The notes: generated by a model not told the origin, from the sequence alone. 64,000 nt of DNA from Drosophila pseudoobscura (GCF_009870125.1 NC_046683.1:38765869-38829868); one strand, 5' to 3'. Counted from the first letter of the stretch, positions 42,601 to 55,826 are shown. A program made the numbers and translations.

Positions 42601-45600
42601 CGCCCCCACAAAGGGCGAAAATCTGTGGCATCCACAATTTTAAAGATACGAGAAAACTAAAAACGCAGAATCGTAGAGAATGACCATATCTTTTAGACTG
42701 CAGAATCTGAATTGGATCGTATTACTATTATAGCCAGCATCAAGAAAACAATTTCATTTTTTCTCGCCCTGTCTCTCTCTAACACACACGTAGCATAGGC
42801 GGCTATGCTTAGAGTAAAACATTAGCGCCTAGATCTCAGAGACTATAAAAGCTAGAGCAGCCAAATTTGGCATCCACACTCCTAATATACCGGACCGAGA
42901 CGAGTTTGTTTCAAAATTTCGCCACACCCCCTTCCGCCCCCGCAAAGGATGCAAATCTGGGGATATTCACAAATCTCAGAGACTATTAAGGCTAGAGTAA
43001 CCAAATTTAGTATCCGCACTCCTGTTAGATCTCACTATAAAACGTATATCTCAAAATTTCGCCCCACCCCCTTCCGACCCCACAAAGAACGAAAATCTGT
43101 TGCATCCACAATATTGCAGATTTGAGAAAACTAAAAACGCAGAATCATAGATAATGACCATATCTATCAGATTGCTGAATCTGGATCAGATCAGATCATT
43201 TTTATAGCCAAAAGGAACAAATCAATTTGCAGTGGCTACGCAGCGCCCGACGTCACGCTCAGACTGAGTTTCTGTCTCTCTCGCACGCTCTCTTTGTCGT
43301 GTCGTTTAATATTAGACGCCGCCTGCCGGAGGAGAGCCATACTGACTTAGTATCGGGTATAACCGTAGAGTTGCGGTGTCCGCAGCAACTCACAACGTTC
43401 CACCTCGTTATAATAAAAAAAAAAAGAAATTCCTTGCTCCTTTTGTCTGTTCGAGTACATGCCTTTGGCTTGCCTTTCTTGAGGGGGCAAGGGCAGTACT
43501 CCTTCTCTTCCTTTGGTAAAATAAATAATTAAAGTTGTGATTCGTGGTCTTTAAATATTGAAATCCTTGCATACATTCATACATTTATTGGAGCTTGTGG
43601 CACCAACAAGCAACAACCACTCCTAAGAAGCGAGTGTAGTCGATTCGATTTTGTTCGTAGCAATCCATTTGTGGGTTCTATTCCTGCTTTGCTTTGTTTT
43701 CCCTTCAATACAGCCCTCGAATTTCTGTGTTGCGGTTGAGTTCTGTGTCAGTGTTGCTGTTGCTGGTGGTTTTATGGCATATGCCCCAACAATAATCAAT
43801 AGGTTTGCGTCACTGGATGGCTGGATGGTTAGGGAGCGTTTTTTGTTGCTATTTTCGTGGCCCACATTTCCAAATTTCCCAGACTTACATACCTCCCTCT
43901 CTGTAGCTCTGTGGCTCTGTGGCTCTACGGTACGGTGTGTTCGGGCGGTTTCAGGTTTTTGTTTCGCTTTTGGGGTTCGTTTTGTAACGTTCCGGCTAAG
44001 CCAGAAATAAACAGAATTCGAGGAGGGGAATGGTAATAGTAATGTTATGGTAATGCTTAAAGGTATAGGGTATGGTATAGGCAGACAACATCAAACAGCA
44101 ATTGGGAACAAGGCACAGGGCCAGAGGATTAGAGTGCTAAGCTCTACTGCAAGGGAGAAGAATTTTCACCTGCCCCTCATGCCCCAAAGAGATTAACTTT
44201 CGATGGGAGCAACCATCCAGCCATGTTATAGAGACTTCTTTAGTATATACACATTAGCATACGTACATCCATAGATTGTTTAAATTTTTTTGGCCATTAG
44301 AATGAAATAATTGTGTAAACATTGAAAAGAACGGGGACTACCATTTCTTATTTATTCGGAGTGGTGGGCTGGGGCTTGCCAATAATTATTCGATTTTCTC
44401 AACTTAAACAATTAAATTACCCCAGCCATAGCGCCCCCACATGTCCACAGCAAGAACTAGAGGCACAATATATCGCGAGGGTAAACATATGTATGTGCAA
44501 ATTTAATATGTTGTAGAAAATCCAATTTGCATTTTCCTAGAGCTACTTACGGTATACATACATACATATGTGCCCTCAGATGTGATACGAGTGTATTAGA
44601 ACTAAGGAGAGGTCTGCAGGACTAGGTCGAAACTGTTTTTGGTCTAAAATCTGCCCAGAATAAGTGGATACTCTACTCGATATATTCTTTGATTTCGCCC
44701 CTGTTGCTTCTGCACCTCTCCCACCTCTCCAGTTTTTATACCCGATACTCAAAATGAGTATTGGGGTATATTAGATTTGTGGTAAAAGTGGATGTGTGTA
44801 ACGTCCAGAAGGAAGCGTTTCCGACCCCATAAAGTATATATATTCTTGATCAGCATCAATTGCCGAGTAGATAGAGCCATGTCTTTCTGTCCGTCCGTCC
44901 GTTTGTCCGCCTCTATGAGTGCCTAGTGCTCAGAGACTATAAGAGCTAGAGCAACGACATTTTGTATCCAGACTTCTGTAATATGCCACTGTTATAAGTG
45001 TATTTTAAAATTTCGCCCCGGTTTCCATTTGTTATATGTTTTGTCTCTTAACGATATATTGTGTGCAACACATTGGTTGAACCATGGATTTTTTCTTTGC
45101 TTGCAATCTTTAATTTAATTAATTCATAAAGAAATTTTGTGTAAGCTCGCAGTTGTTCTACTTGTGAATCGATATCATCCATGTTAAATATTATATTCCA
45201 GTCATAAGTATTAAATTCATCATTAATATAGGTTTAGTATAACACAATTGCATTTAACAATAACTATAAATATATGTACAAATGCATATAACAAGTACGT
45301 GTGTACATGCTGTGCAGTGCTGCCACACATACACTTAAACACGCCTTTGTGCAAGGTATACGAAATTTAAGGTATGGAAATCCAAAAAGTCAGACTCCTA
45401 TTTGTAGCATAAAGGGTTGCAGTTTCGATTGTGTTTTTATATCCGCTCGAGAGAGAGATATGTGTTCTGTAAGTACTGGCAACGATATATTATTGCAGTG
45501 TGCCTTCCGTAATGCCTGAATACCTTACCTTATATGTATGTACATATGATTTAGCATACTTTGACTTTGTCTATGTTTTTGAAGAGGGGGCTGTTGTGTT

Positions 45601-48600
45601 GGTGGTGGGAGCGGGAGGGAAACAGGTTTCCCCTGCCTTCCACTGTCCGTGTGTTTGTGTGATGGTCTCCGACTTCGTCTCAATTTCAGTCTCTGCTGTG
45701 ACTGTCTCTTGCACTCCTTGGGCCTTCCTGTTCCTGCCTCTGCTCTTTTGTTTTCTGCAATATTATGCTATGGTATGTCTTGTGTCTGTCTGTCTCTCTC
45801 TGTCGCAATATGAGTCATGCTGAGTGCGTAAGACAACGTCGACGGCGACGTCGACAGCGATAACAGTGCTGCGATTTATTATACCCTTGAAGAGAGAGAG
45901 AGAGAAAGAGGGCTTTATGAATTTGAGCAAATGTTGGCAACACATAGAGACTACAAATTCGATATAAACATGATTTTATTGAAATATTTAACTTTAAAGA
46001 TGTTTAAGGAATCAAAATGAAATACAGAATGCAGAAATTGCAGTTTCTTGTCTATTTACAGGAGTAGTTTATATAGTTTAATCACCTGTAGAGTATCAAA
46101 AGCTTCGACTAGGCCACACAAACGGTTAGCATTCCTCTCTCTTGTTTACTTATTTATTTATCTGTGTTGTTCGACGGCAAATTTCAAGCCGGAACGACGC
46201 GGCAGAGCTCCTCTCGTTCAGGAATTGAGCGAGATAGAGAGAGGTAGAGAGAGTGAGTTCCATGCCTTAGCGGGTGCTGGGTGCCGGGTACTGGGTGCTG
46301 GCTGCTAAGACGACTGTTGACATTTTCTCTCTGATTAAGAGCTATCTCCAGCCTGCACGCCACTCGGCTTCAATCATTGCAGGCGTTTCATTTGACGGAA
46401 TCAAGTTGGGGTTGTTCTCTGGTTGATTGATTCAGCTGCATTCCCATTGTCCCGCCCATTATCCAACATTTTCCATTCATTCCATTTGATACTATTCCAG
46501 GGAATGACTGTACTTTCCTGGGTGAACTTAGTCTGGTCTATCCGTATCCGTAAGCACCCGCATCCTCCCTCTCTTGGAGCTTTTTGGGGGCACTACCAAC
46601 CACCAACCTTCAAGTTCAATTGGAGCTCTCGTTCCTATATACATATGGATGCCACTCGACGTACAAAAGACTTGACCTGAATCGACTATCTCCAATCGCC
46701 TTATCAGTGTCCACAGATGTCAATGCATCGATTACGTCTCTCTCCACTGCCCCACACCTCAATCCCTATCTCTGGTTTCTTTGGCTTTTCTTTAAATTGA
46801 TCTGCTGGCGATGGCTACGTAGGCACTTGGCTTGGGGAAATTGATCAGCAATCACACACGAAACCATCGCTCCTCGTATTCAAATGCTGCCCTTCCACTG
46901 CGTTCAGTTTTCACAGTTGAGTGCCCTGGAGAGGCGCTGCCAGCGGTGGGTGTGGCATGGATTCCAAGACACACTCTTAGATTTGCAATATATGTTAATG
47001 TCCACCCTGATGGTTTTTTTTTACAGCAACGGCGTCAGCGTGGAGGGAGCCACACACAAACAGGTTGTGGACCTGATTAAGTCCGGCGGCGACTGCCTCA
47101 CCCTCACGGTGATATCGGTGACCCAGCAGGTGAGCTCACTCTTCTGCTCATGCATAGAGAGCATTAATTCCCTTGAATATCCGCAGGAGGCCGATCGACT
47201 GGAGCCGCAGGAGGACCAGAGCGGCTACTCCTACATTGATTACTCGGACAAACGCTCGCTGCCGATCAGGTAAGGAATTAGCAATCAGCGATTCTTCTAC
47301 TAGACGTCTCAAAACTGACTGATCCTTCTCCTTGCAGCATACCCGACTATGGGATTGTCAACCGGAACGGAGAGCGCTACATTGTCTTCAACATACATAT
47401 GGCCGGGCGACAGCTGTGCTCGCGCCGGTACCGGGAGTTTGCCAACCTGCACTCGCTGCTGCGCAAGGAATTCTCTGGCTTTAGCTTCCCCAAACTGCCT
47501 GGCAAGTGGCCCTTCCAGCTAAGCGAGCAGCAACTGGACACGCGGCGACGCGGCTTGGAGCAGTACCTGGAGAAGGTGTGCGCGGTGCGGGTGATAGCCG
47601 AAAGCGATGCTGTGCAGGACTTTCTCACCGACACCGAGGACGATATCTCGGCCTCGCCGGTGGACATCAAGGTGATGCTGCCCGACCACGAGGTCACCAC
47701 CGTCTCGGTAAAGAAGTCATCAAGCGCCCAGGTCGTCTGGGAGATCCTGGTGCAGCGCGCCAGTCTCACCGCCTACACGCAGCAGTATTTCTACCTGTTT
47801 GAGATCGTCGAGTACAACTTCGAGCGGAAGCTGCAGCCGCACGAGATCCCCCATCAGCTGTACGTGCAGAACTACAGTACAGCCTCCTCAACGTGCCTCT
47901 GCGTACGCCGATGGCTCTTCACAGTCAGCAAGGAACTAACGCTGCCCGACGGCGAGCAGGCCGGACGCTTCATCTTCTATCAGGCTGTGGATGAGGTGAA
48001 TCGTGGCAACATCCGCGCCGACGGACGCCTATACGAGCTGAAGGCTCTGCAGGATGCCAAGAAGGCTGGCGACTATCTGGCCCTGGCCCGCAGCCTGCCC
48101 GGCTACGGGGATGTTGTGTTCCCCCACTGCTCATGTGATAGTCGCAAGGAGGGGCATGTGGTGCCCGCCGTAGGTGAGTTTGCTATCCATTCATCTCTCC
48201 AACCACCTTTAATGTAATATTTCCTTGGCAGGCATGAAGAGTTTCCGACTGCACGCCTGCCGCGAGGATGGCTCGCTGGAGGCGCAAATGGTTGAGCTGA
48301 CCTGGGACAGCATCACGCGCTCCGAGAGCGACGAAGAGTCCATGACATTTTGCTTTCAGTACAATCGTCCAGATAAGCCAGCTCGTTGGGTCAAAGTCTA
48401 CACGCCATATGTATGTGTAATCTGCCCCCCTCAAGCAGTGCGTTTCAAAGCTCTTTCGAGCACCTCCAGCAAAGAAGCCAAAGCAAAAAAGAATGGCATT
48501 GCAATCACAGGAACAACTTCTTTGTCAATCCATTGTATTAAATAATTTGTATTGTCCGAAGTGTCCGAGCTCTGAAGCGCATTGAATGGCATACTACCCC

Positions 48601-48712
48601 ACTGAATTCTGTGTGTGATGAGAGTTTATTTTATTCATTGCAGCATGCATTCCTTGCGGACTGCTTCGATCGGATCATGGAGGAACGCAAATGGGACGAT
48701 AGCGGCGACTAG
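36659..48712 (+). CDS. Snx27: Sorting nexin 27 (PDZ-PX-FERM-like retromer cargo adaptor)
   Basis: Endosomal adaptor that binds cargo tails with its PDZ domain, PI3P with its PX domain, and retromer, returning membrane proteins to the plasma membrane. I join six exons: 36659-36933, 47027-47129, 47187-47269, 47338-48173, 48232-48410 and 48644-48712. This totals 1545 nt (514 residues plus stop), every junction GT-AG and in frame. The PDZ domain (about residues 30-124) has ETGFGF as carboxylate loop and the insertion [20 protein letters not shown], known in mammals to contact VPS26. PX is about 153-255, with the RRYREF phosphoinositide motif near 183-188. The FERM-like module fills the rest, ending KWDDSGD. 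Intron 1 is 10.1 kb, splits the PDZ domain and carries an antisense gene plus several repeats. The start ATG follows CCGGCGCA. The promoter signals near 35900 suit broad expression. Confidence 0.95.
38545..38783 (-). mobile_element. DINE-1-type element, copy F (short, internally deleted)
   Basis: Reverse complement carries both termini of the family: TTATACTTAAAATGAGTATT at the 5' side (38783) and, near 38545-38585, a degenerate form of the 3' hairpin region (GTAGCTGCGACTCACAATGTTACTTCTCGTT). The middle about 900 bp are missing and replaced by unrelated-looking sequence. Confidence 0.65.
39385..40971 (-). CDS. Secreted cysteine-rich protein, DUF753/Ly6-like, nested antisense in Snx27 intron 1
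   Basis: Two exons on the minus strand, 40971-40014 and 39821-39385, joined at G/GTTAGG and GACGGCAG/AT, give 1395 nt (464 residues plus stop). The ATG at 40971 begins [20 protein letters not shown], a clear signal peptide with likely cleavage near residue 32. The mature part has four to five cysteine-rich units of the three-finger/Ly6 kind, each opening with a C-x2-C pair (ECYTC, RCYQC, RCLQC, VACYSC, SCYRC) and closing with a CN motif (SLCN, NGCN, DFCN, SLCN). This fits the insect DUF753 family, whose function is not established. No clear GPI-anchor or membrane segment is visible at the C-terminus. Its own promoter would lie upstream of 40971, inside the intron. The orthologue's name is not recalled. 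Confidence 0.85.
40972..42303. other. Snx27 intron sequence upstream of the nested gene
   Basis: Probable promoter side of the nested antisense gene, then low-complexity intron DNA. No further gene seen. Confidence 0.4.
42304..43410 (+). mobile_element. DINE-1-type element, copy C (near full length)
   Basis: Almost identical to copy A over its whole length: the TTTTTATACCCGATACTC start, the TCCGTC run, the internal TTTCGCC blocks, the subterminal AGTATCGGGTATA near 43350, the hairpin GAGTTGC/GCAACTC near 43370-43393 and ACAACGTTCCACCTCGTT at the end. The high similarity to copy A suggests recent spread or gene conversion. Confidence 0.88.
43411..44732. other. Snx27 intron sequence, nothing identified
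   Basis: No conserved reading frame. Contains GGTAATGGTAAT-like short repeats near 44030-44070. Confidence 0.4.
44733..45022 (+). mobile_element. DINE-1-type element, copy D (5' fragment)
   Basis: Has the family 5' end (TTTTTATACCCGATACTC) and the GATCAGCATCAAT and TCCGTC segments, then ends near AAATTTCGCCCCGG. The 3' three quarters are absent. Confidence 0.8.
45023..47026. other. Snx27 intron sequence, nothing identified
   Basis: Simple-sequence rich intron DNA. A GTGCTGG/GTGCCGG short tandem run occurs near 46272-46305. Confidence 0.4.
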
Positions 48713-49462
48713 AATTGGCCATTGGAGCGGCTGGAGCAGCGGCAGCTGGAGCGGCTGGATCAGCGGCAGGAACCACAGATTAAGCAACCCAATCCCCTCC
48801 AGAGTATCATCAACAGTCGAGCCGAGGCATTGCATATTGTTCGCTAGTTAAGGGACCCCCATTTTGTCTCACTCTCACTCTCTCTCCCTCTCTCTCTCTC
48901 TCTCTCTCGCTGTAATTTTATTTCTTTGCCACGTATGTACATATGTGGGATACAAGCGGTGTTTCGATTCAGATTCAGACGCGATTTTCCATTTTTCGAA
49001 TATGATTTGTACGAGTACATGTTGAAGCAATTGCAATCGTCTTGGCCTAATGATGATGATGATGATGATGATGGATAGAGGAAAAAATAGAGATGGATAG
49101 AGAGAGGATAGATATATGTTTGAGTGGAATGATGGAAGGAAAATGTTAACAGCAGCAACAAAAATGTTTCACATGTTTTCGGCACTTAGCACATAGAGCA
49201 AAAGGCACCAATTTAGATCAAGCAGAAGAACCGACGATTCTCATATACAATATATACACGCATACACATACACATAATGATATATACATATATATAATTA
49301 GCCGACCTCAGCGTAAATTTAATGCATATTTTTTGTTTGCATACATTGGTTTTCGTTTTTTTGTTGAATCTTTGGCCAAAGTATAGAAGGAGCTCCTCGC
49401 TCCTAAGGCAAAGATATAGATATTGTAAAAAGTCAATTTTAACTGTACACAGAATATACAAC

Positions 49463-49511
<49 letters not shown>

Positions 49512-52500
49512 CAAATACAAAATATACATACAATGCATACACATTTACATATATCTTACCATGCATATGCATATATATAAACGATTAGCAAAACAAATTG
49601 AAAAGCATTGATTGATAGTTTACTTATTTTTACGGTAGAACCAACTCAACAAAGAGAGAGAATCAAATTTGGAAATAATCGAAAATGTGGAGAAGCCTAC
49701 CAAGGCAAAGTAAATGCAAATTCAAATTCAAACTCAAACTCAAATTCAATTTCAAATAATAAAAGGATTAAATGAAGCGAAACAAAAGCGAAGACAAAAT
49801 GCAAAGAAGAGTAATTATTGAAATTATTGTACTCAAGCGAGAACTTTCTGTAGAAATTGTTAGTTAACTATAAGCTAAATTAAATAGTTATTGATCAAAG
49901 GCAAAACAACACAAAACGAAACTTATAAAATCGGACTCACAAAAAGCATTCGCTTGTGAATACAAACGAAAAAGAATGAAAGGGAAAGCGAAAGCGAAAG
50001 GGAATGATCTTTCAACACACACACAAACGCCGCAACGCATTCCCCTTCAGTGCCGCGGTTAGCGAATGCTCCACCTACAAAGCCCTTTATCCGTAGACAG
50101 CCGTAGTTACATTTGCATTCGCGGGTATGTTTGAGGCTACTAGGCGTATCTGCTATCTGGTACTGAGCTGGTACTGGGGGATACCACATCCAAACATACA
50201 TACATACACACACACATGTAGTTATAGGAATGCATATACATACATATATATACACACATTTATCAACGATGCAAGTGACGTCTGCTTGTGATATTTACAA
50301 TTTACACGATTATTATGGTTAATTTTCAACCTTATTTAATTGAGTATAATTCCACTCAACTTTTTTTTTTTGCTCTGTTAATCGTTAATCTCTTAATGTG
50401 CAGTCTGCGTATAAATGTCGTATCTTGTACAATGTATTTATTATGTTTAGTTTATAGTTCTATCATAATATGAATTTCCAATTACAACTACTATTATTAT
50501 TATTTTTTTTTGTCTTTTTGGCCATTTACAAGTACTGTAGCAACGTTCGGCTTAGATTTTTGTGTATTCCATATAATATAATTCATAATACTTATTGATT
50601 TGGCGCTGTCCTGGTTTTTGTTCAATAGAGCGGAGATCATCGGGTTATCTCTCGGGGAAGGGGTCAAAAGAGAATATACATTATAAAATATGCTATAAAG
50701 TACATTCCATTCCTCAAATTAAACTTGCAAATAATTATTACTGTTTTCTTACACATTTAATACAAACAACAAAGAACAAACACATACAACAAAAAAAGAA
50801 GCTGGGAGAAACCATCAAACGTTTAAATGTAAGGCTAGAACAAAAACTAACAAATTTATCGAACGAATAATAAACAAAATTGCATTTTTCCCTTTTCAAA
50901 ACTGTTTTAACGATCCATTCTGTGGGCAGTGTTACACCAAATGCCCCTAAGAAGATATCGGTGAGAGTATCTTTCAGGACAAAAGCAGAGCAAAGAAAGA
51001 AAACCAATTTCGATAGCTTGATAAAGGTTTCCCAGAATGCAAGGAAAAGGAGAGTCTGCTGGCAGAGTCGGCAGAATAGAGATATAAAGTCATCGATATT
51101 AAAGTTTGAATCTGTCTCAATATTACCGCATCTTCTGTATGTACGTTACGCAACATTTTCATGTTTCTCCTACGTTTCGCTTAAACATGTATGTATGTAT
51201 AGTTGTCTCGTTCTAACCACGTGTTTGCCACTGGTAACATGTATACATATAATGGAATTGGTTACAAATATTCGGTAGAATTATAACTATATTGTATAAT
51301 AATGATAAATATAGTTCTAAACTGAAATTGAATATTATTAGACAGCGCGTCGGCTCTACTTATATACTCGATACTCCGTCAGTATATATGTACATATGTA
51401 CATATGTAACCTGTGCAAGATATTTTATAAGTAATTTACGTAAACGTTGGAATTGGTCTCCGAGCCGATGACTCCCGCATGCTGTCTCTCTTTCTCTGTT
51501 TCTTGGTATCGTTTGTAAAAGGGACGAATCGACTTGTTGATTAATGTTGCGAGGGAGAGGGAAATTCATCCTCTCGGATGACTCGCATAGCACAGACCGT
51601 GTTCTCTCTCAACTTCGTTTGCACATGTCATGAGAGATGGGAAAAGCATAATGGAAGTACCAGCAAGGAACCAGCGGTCGGGGTTCTCTTCTAATACTAA
51701 TTGTTGCACTTTGTCTTTCCTCTTTGTATTTAAGGTCCTATTTAATTAGAATGCTACAATATTTCATCTGTTTCCATTATTCCTTACCTTTTTTCCGCTA
51801 CTACTACTACTAAGCGCTTACTTAATGCTTATTTGGAATTGGTAAGCGCTTCCTTGCCGTTTTTAATGCTGATTACGTCGTAGCTTATTTTTGTATGGGC
51901 ATGGCCGCGATCCTAGCAGGCGAGTCCACGCTGCTGTTTATTGTAATCAGTAGGTAATCACTTAAAAGTCCTCTGATGACCTTTTTGCATTGCTTAGAAT
52001 ATTCTTTACTTTGACTGTACATTAATAGCTATTTTCATTGCTTATATTATTGATTACATATCTGAAAAGAGTTCCCTGTTTTATCGCCTACATCGTAGAA
52101 AAATGTAGCTCAAAAGTAAACTGCACTGTGGGAAAATATGTTCGCAAATGGGAGATTGAGTAGGCCGACTACTAAGCTGTTTAAAAGCTGCCTTTTACTA
52201 GAAATAATCAGTCGGATCTCAGTCGGAAGGGAACCTACATTTTTTAGGTTAATTAATGACTTCTTATTACACTATGAAGCACCACATTTCCGCTACGAGA
52301 TTTAAAGGTAAAATGCGGCATTATTATATCTTTCGAATTTTCCCAGTTTTCAAAGTGCAAACCTATCAGAAAAAGTCGGTTTGGTTCACAACGGAAATAC
52401 AAATTTAAATTTTCTTGCCTAGTCTTATTGTTATATACTTTAACTTTTCTACTTTCAGTCATAGTGGTTTTATTACTTTTAATGTTTTCAAATTTCTTCT

Positions 52501-53363
52501 GGTCGTACGTTTTTTATGGTGGTGGTTCTTACGGGAACGGATTTCTGAAATGTACTCAACTGTCAAATATCCATTTTGCTTTGGATATCTGTAAAGACAC
52601 TCGAAACCATCATTTAGTTGCGAATTTACAGTTACTATTTAAAACCTAATAAAAAATGGGGTATTGTTTATGTTGTTATATTATCTCCTAGCAATTCAGT
52701 ATCAAAAAAGCGGTCAATATTTTTGTTAAATCGGCAGCCTTACGTCAGCCTTTCATCTGATCGAAATCATTAAACAATTTGGTCTTTGGTCTTGCTTACT
52801 ACTTTGCAAGGACTGTTAATGTTCTTTTTTACAAGTTGCATAAAGTTTTCGAATTTTTTCGTAGTACATTTTTGTATAAAGCCGGACTCACGCACTGATT
52901 CACAAATATGTAACATATTGTGTATATTGAAGGAGACATTTTTTTCGCCATAAAGCAAAGAAAAAGATTCAACAAAAAGCTGGATACATCAAGATTGACT
53001 TTATAGTCAGTTTTGTTTAAAGGTGAACGATATATAGCCACAAGTCAGTAGTAGGAAATGGTAGTAGTGATCGTTTGGAATATACAATGTATATTTTCGT
53101 TCGCTCGCGACAAGATGCTCAGTGAAAAACAGTAACAAAAGAGAAGTGAAAAAATTGGTCTTTGCTTGAGCGAAGAGCGAGTTGAGCAAAAACAGATTTG
53201 ATCGGGTCTTTTCTGTCCCTCTTCTCAATGGGTCCGTAAATTGTTCTGTTTAAATGCGTTTTTAAGGAACTATTCATTTTAAAGTTCATATGTTCATTAA
53301 AGTACAAAAGACTTGCAACTCCTCAGTCAGTTAAGAGCGTTGGATTCAACGGAAATTGTGTTA
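48713..53363. other. Snx27 3' UTR followed by intergenic DNA
   Basis: After the Snx27 stop the sequence is AT-rich with CTCTCT, GATGATGAT and TATATA microsatellites. An AATAAA lies near 49758 and others follow, so the polyadenylation site is uncertain. No conserved protein or RNA gene was recognised in the rest. Confidence 0.5.
49463..49505. repeat. (TA)n microsatellite
   Basis: About 21 TA units in an uninterrupted run, flanked by looser TA/CA-rich sequence. Confidence 0.9.
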
Positions 53364-53367
53364 TCAT

Positions 53368-53725
53368 TTTTATACCCGGTACTCAAAATGAGTGTAAGGG
53401 TATATTAGATTTGTGATAAAAGTGGATGTGTGTAATATCGAGAAGGAAGCGTTTTCGACCCCATAAAGTACATATATTCTTGATCAGCATCAATAGCCGA
53501 GTCGATTGAGCCATGTCTGTCTGTCCGTCCCTCCGTCTCTATGAACGCCTAGTGCCGAAAGACTATAAAAGCTAGAGCAACGAAATTTTGTATCCAGACT
53601 TCTGTGATATGTCATTGTTACAAGTATATTTCCAAATTTCGCCCCGCCCACTTCCGCCCCCACAAAAGACGAAAATCTGTGGCATCCACAATGGCAGCAA
53701 CTGACAACGTTCGCCCTCGTTACGA
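53368..53725 (+). mobile_element. DINE-1-type element, copy E (internally deleted)
   Basis: Starts TTTTTATACCCGGTACTC, keeps GATCAGCATCAATAGCC and the first TTTCGCCCCGCCCACTTCCG block, then jumps from GGCATCCACAAT directly to the 3' end sequence GCAGCAACTGACAACGTTCGCCCTCGTT. About 750 bp present in copies A and C are missing. Confidence 0.8.
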
Positions 53726-53845
53726 CTATTTTTACGGACTGATGATGGTTTGGGTATATCTTTTTGATATACGTCTGATAAGTACTTAGCCTCACCGCCC
53801 GATGGAGCCAGGATCGCAAAAGAGATTTACTATCGTAGTTCATTC

Positions 53846-55005
53846 TTTTAGACGGGTACTGTTGAAATTTCGGACCACGTATGGAAGCAATATCGGTTGA
53901 TATTTGCAGATCGACGGGTGCTGGGTGTCGCGCTTGCGTACTTCGGACAAAAAGCGCAACCGTGAGACCACTTCAGAGCAGTGTTTGACGCTGGTTTAGT
54001 GCGATCCGAAGCAGTTTTTGCGTCGTTACGTGACCGTCGACGAAACATGGATCCACTGGTACACACCAGAGACCAAGGAACAGTCGAAACAGTCGACTTT
54101 ACCCGGCGAACGTGCTGCGAAGAAGGTGTAGACTGTCCTATCGGCCGGAAAGGTGATGCCCACCGATTTCTGGGATTCACAAGGATCTACATCGACTACC
54201 TGGAGAGGGGCGAAACGACCACAGGGCTACTATACCGAATTATTGGGCCGATTCGACGCCAATTTAAAAAAAAACGGACCCATTTGGCGAAGAAAAATGT
54301 CCTCTTTCACCATGAAATCGCACCGGCTCACACCTCCGAAGGCGCCACGGACAAATTGGTCGAATTGCACTACAAACTGTTGCCCCATCCATCGTATTCT
54401 CCAGGCTCGGTGCCGTGCGACTTTCTTTTATTTCCAAACTTGAAAAAGTCACTCACCAGAGTCGAATGAGGAGGTCATCGCCGCAACGGAGGCCTACTTT
54501 GCAGACATCGAGAAAACGTATTTTTCAGATGGGTTAAAGAAGTTGGAGCATTTTGGGGCAAAGTGTATCGACCTAAAAGGAGACTATCAGCCAGGCTCCG
54601 TTTTTCACATTCACAAAAGTTTTCCGATTTACTTATGAATACACATAAATTGGGGCTCCCGTTTTCACATTCCGCAAAATTTTTTTCGTTTTCAAAACGA
54701 AAACATTTTCGTTGACGAAATGAAAAGTAAACGGCTTTTTATGCAACGAAATGAGCCTTAATTGCAAAAGGAAAAAAATAGATGACTTATTGATGCATTA
54801 TCATAAACTTGACACCTATATCAGGGTAATTTAAATTTAGCCTTTTTTCTATATAATTTTATTTTATTATTGGCCAGGATTTGCTGCAAACAGCAAAAAT
54901 ATGTGAAAACTGGTGAACCTTAAAACGAAAACGAAACGTTTTGGCTGAAAACAAAATCCGCAAAAGTAAATGAAAAACGGAGCCTGCCTGTATGTTGACA
55001 AATAA
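53846..55005 (+). pseudogene. Mariner transposase pseudogene, interrupted by a nested element
   Basis: Plus-strand frames give mariner-family blocks in order: VDETWIHWYTPETKEQSKQS near 54030, PAHTSEGATDKLVELHYKLL then LPHPSYSPGSVPCDF near 54320-54420, NEEVIAATEAYFADIEKTYF near 54465-54522 and KLEHFGAKCIDLKGDY to 54587. The last three codons and stop (VDK) resume at 54994 after a 403-bp insertion. Several frameshifts and an in-frame stop show that it was already dead or has died since. The N-terminal part is damaged, and no terminal inverted repeats were located. Confidence 0.82.
54588..54990. mobile_element. Nested MITE with 20-bp terminal inverted repeats
   Basis: Begins CAGCCAGGCTCCGTTTTTCA and ends with the inverted copy TGAAAAACGGAGCCTGCCTG (one mismatch in 20). 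It is 403 bp long, A/T rich with CGAAAAC and GTTTTCG runs, and has no ORF. TAT occurs on both sides (54585-54587 and 54991-54993), so the target duplication appears to be 3 bp. Removing the insert restores the mariner frame at GDY/VDK. The superfamily is undecided; a 3-bp duplication would suit PIF/Harbinger, but TAT is not its usual target. Confidence 0.75.
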
Positions 55006-55826
55006 ATCGGCACTTTTCCAAAATCTTTTTTAATTTTGTAGGCTTAGAACTTAGACCACCTCTTCATCACTAAATGCAGCTTCTGCCCTTAAAGAGAAAC
55101 TGACATTGTTGTTCAATCCGGTGACCTCTTTTGAGCCATAATCATGGACTAAAATCAGCTGGTGTGTCACAAATAAAACGACCTAAATTAAACTATTTCT
55201 TTGACCCCATATTTCTTTAATGTTTTGACTTCTTCGACAAAGTCATATATGTAATTAGATATGTATTTACATTAAGAGTATTTTTTTTTTTACGGAAATA
55301 TGTGCCTTTTAGAAAACGCTTTCACTACCATTTAAACAAATTTCCCAGAATTTTCCATAATCCAGTATGGGAACTTTCAAGTAGTAGAATGCCAATATTG
55401 AAAATGGTTTAGTTCTGGGTCAAATTGTCGAAGAAATGGCTGTTAATACCAATTCCAATATTTATTTTTTACCAAAGTCAAGGAGGCTACGTAGAGAAAA
55501 GGGTATGCTGTACCCCCAATCGTTACAAATTTAAACATTTTTAGCACATCTTCGCTGCAAGTTTTGGTCGAATTTTGCTAATGGTATCAATTGGTTATTT
55601 TCTCCAATGGATCACTTTAAACTGCATTAGCTTTAAAGAGAAAATCAAAATCAATATCACTTTTATTTCCATTAATTCCAGTAGCACTTGAATTCAATTT
55701 GCTTCGTCATTTCCTTGCCCATTTATGTACACGAGGTAATCCGTTCATGAACGAAGTTCATCTTAATAGTTATTTTTGCTTATCGTTCATCAAGAAAGTT
55801 TAAGGGCAAGCAAAAACTTTTTTAAA
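55006..55826. other. Intergenic DNA, nothing identified
   Basis: No family recognised. It ends against the hAT remnant. Confidence 0.4.

Larger units (their letters stand above)
36934..47026 (+). other. Intron 1 of Snx27 (10.1 kb)
   Basis: Donor GGT/GTAAGT at 36934 and acceptor TTTTTACAG ending 47026. Apart from the antisense gene at 39385-40971 and DINE-1 copies at about 38545, 42304 and 44733, the intron has microsatellite-rich, AT-rich sequence with no further recognisable gene. Confidence 0.85.

Noticed and set aside
49213..49588. Frames rich in Tyr-Ile repeats
   Set aside because: They are translations of the TA microsatellite.
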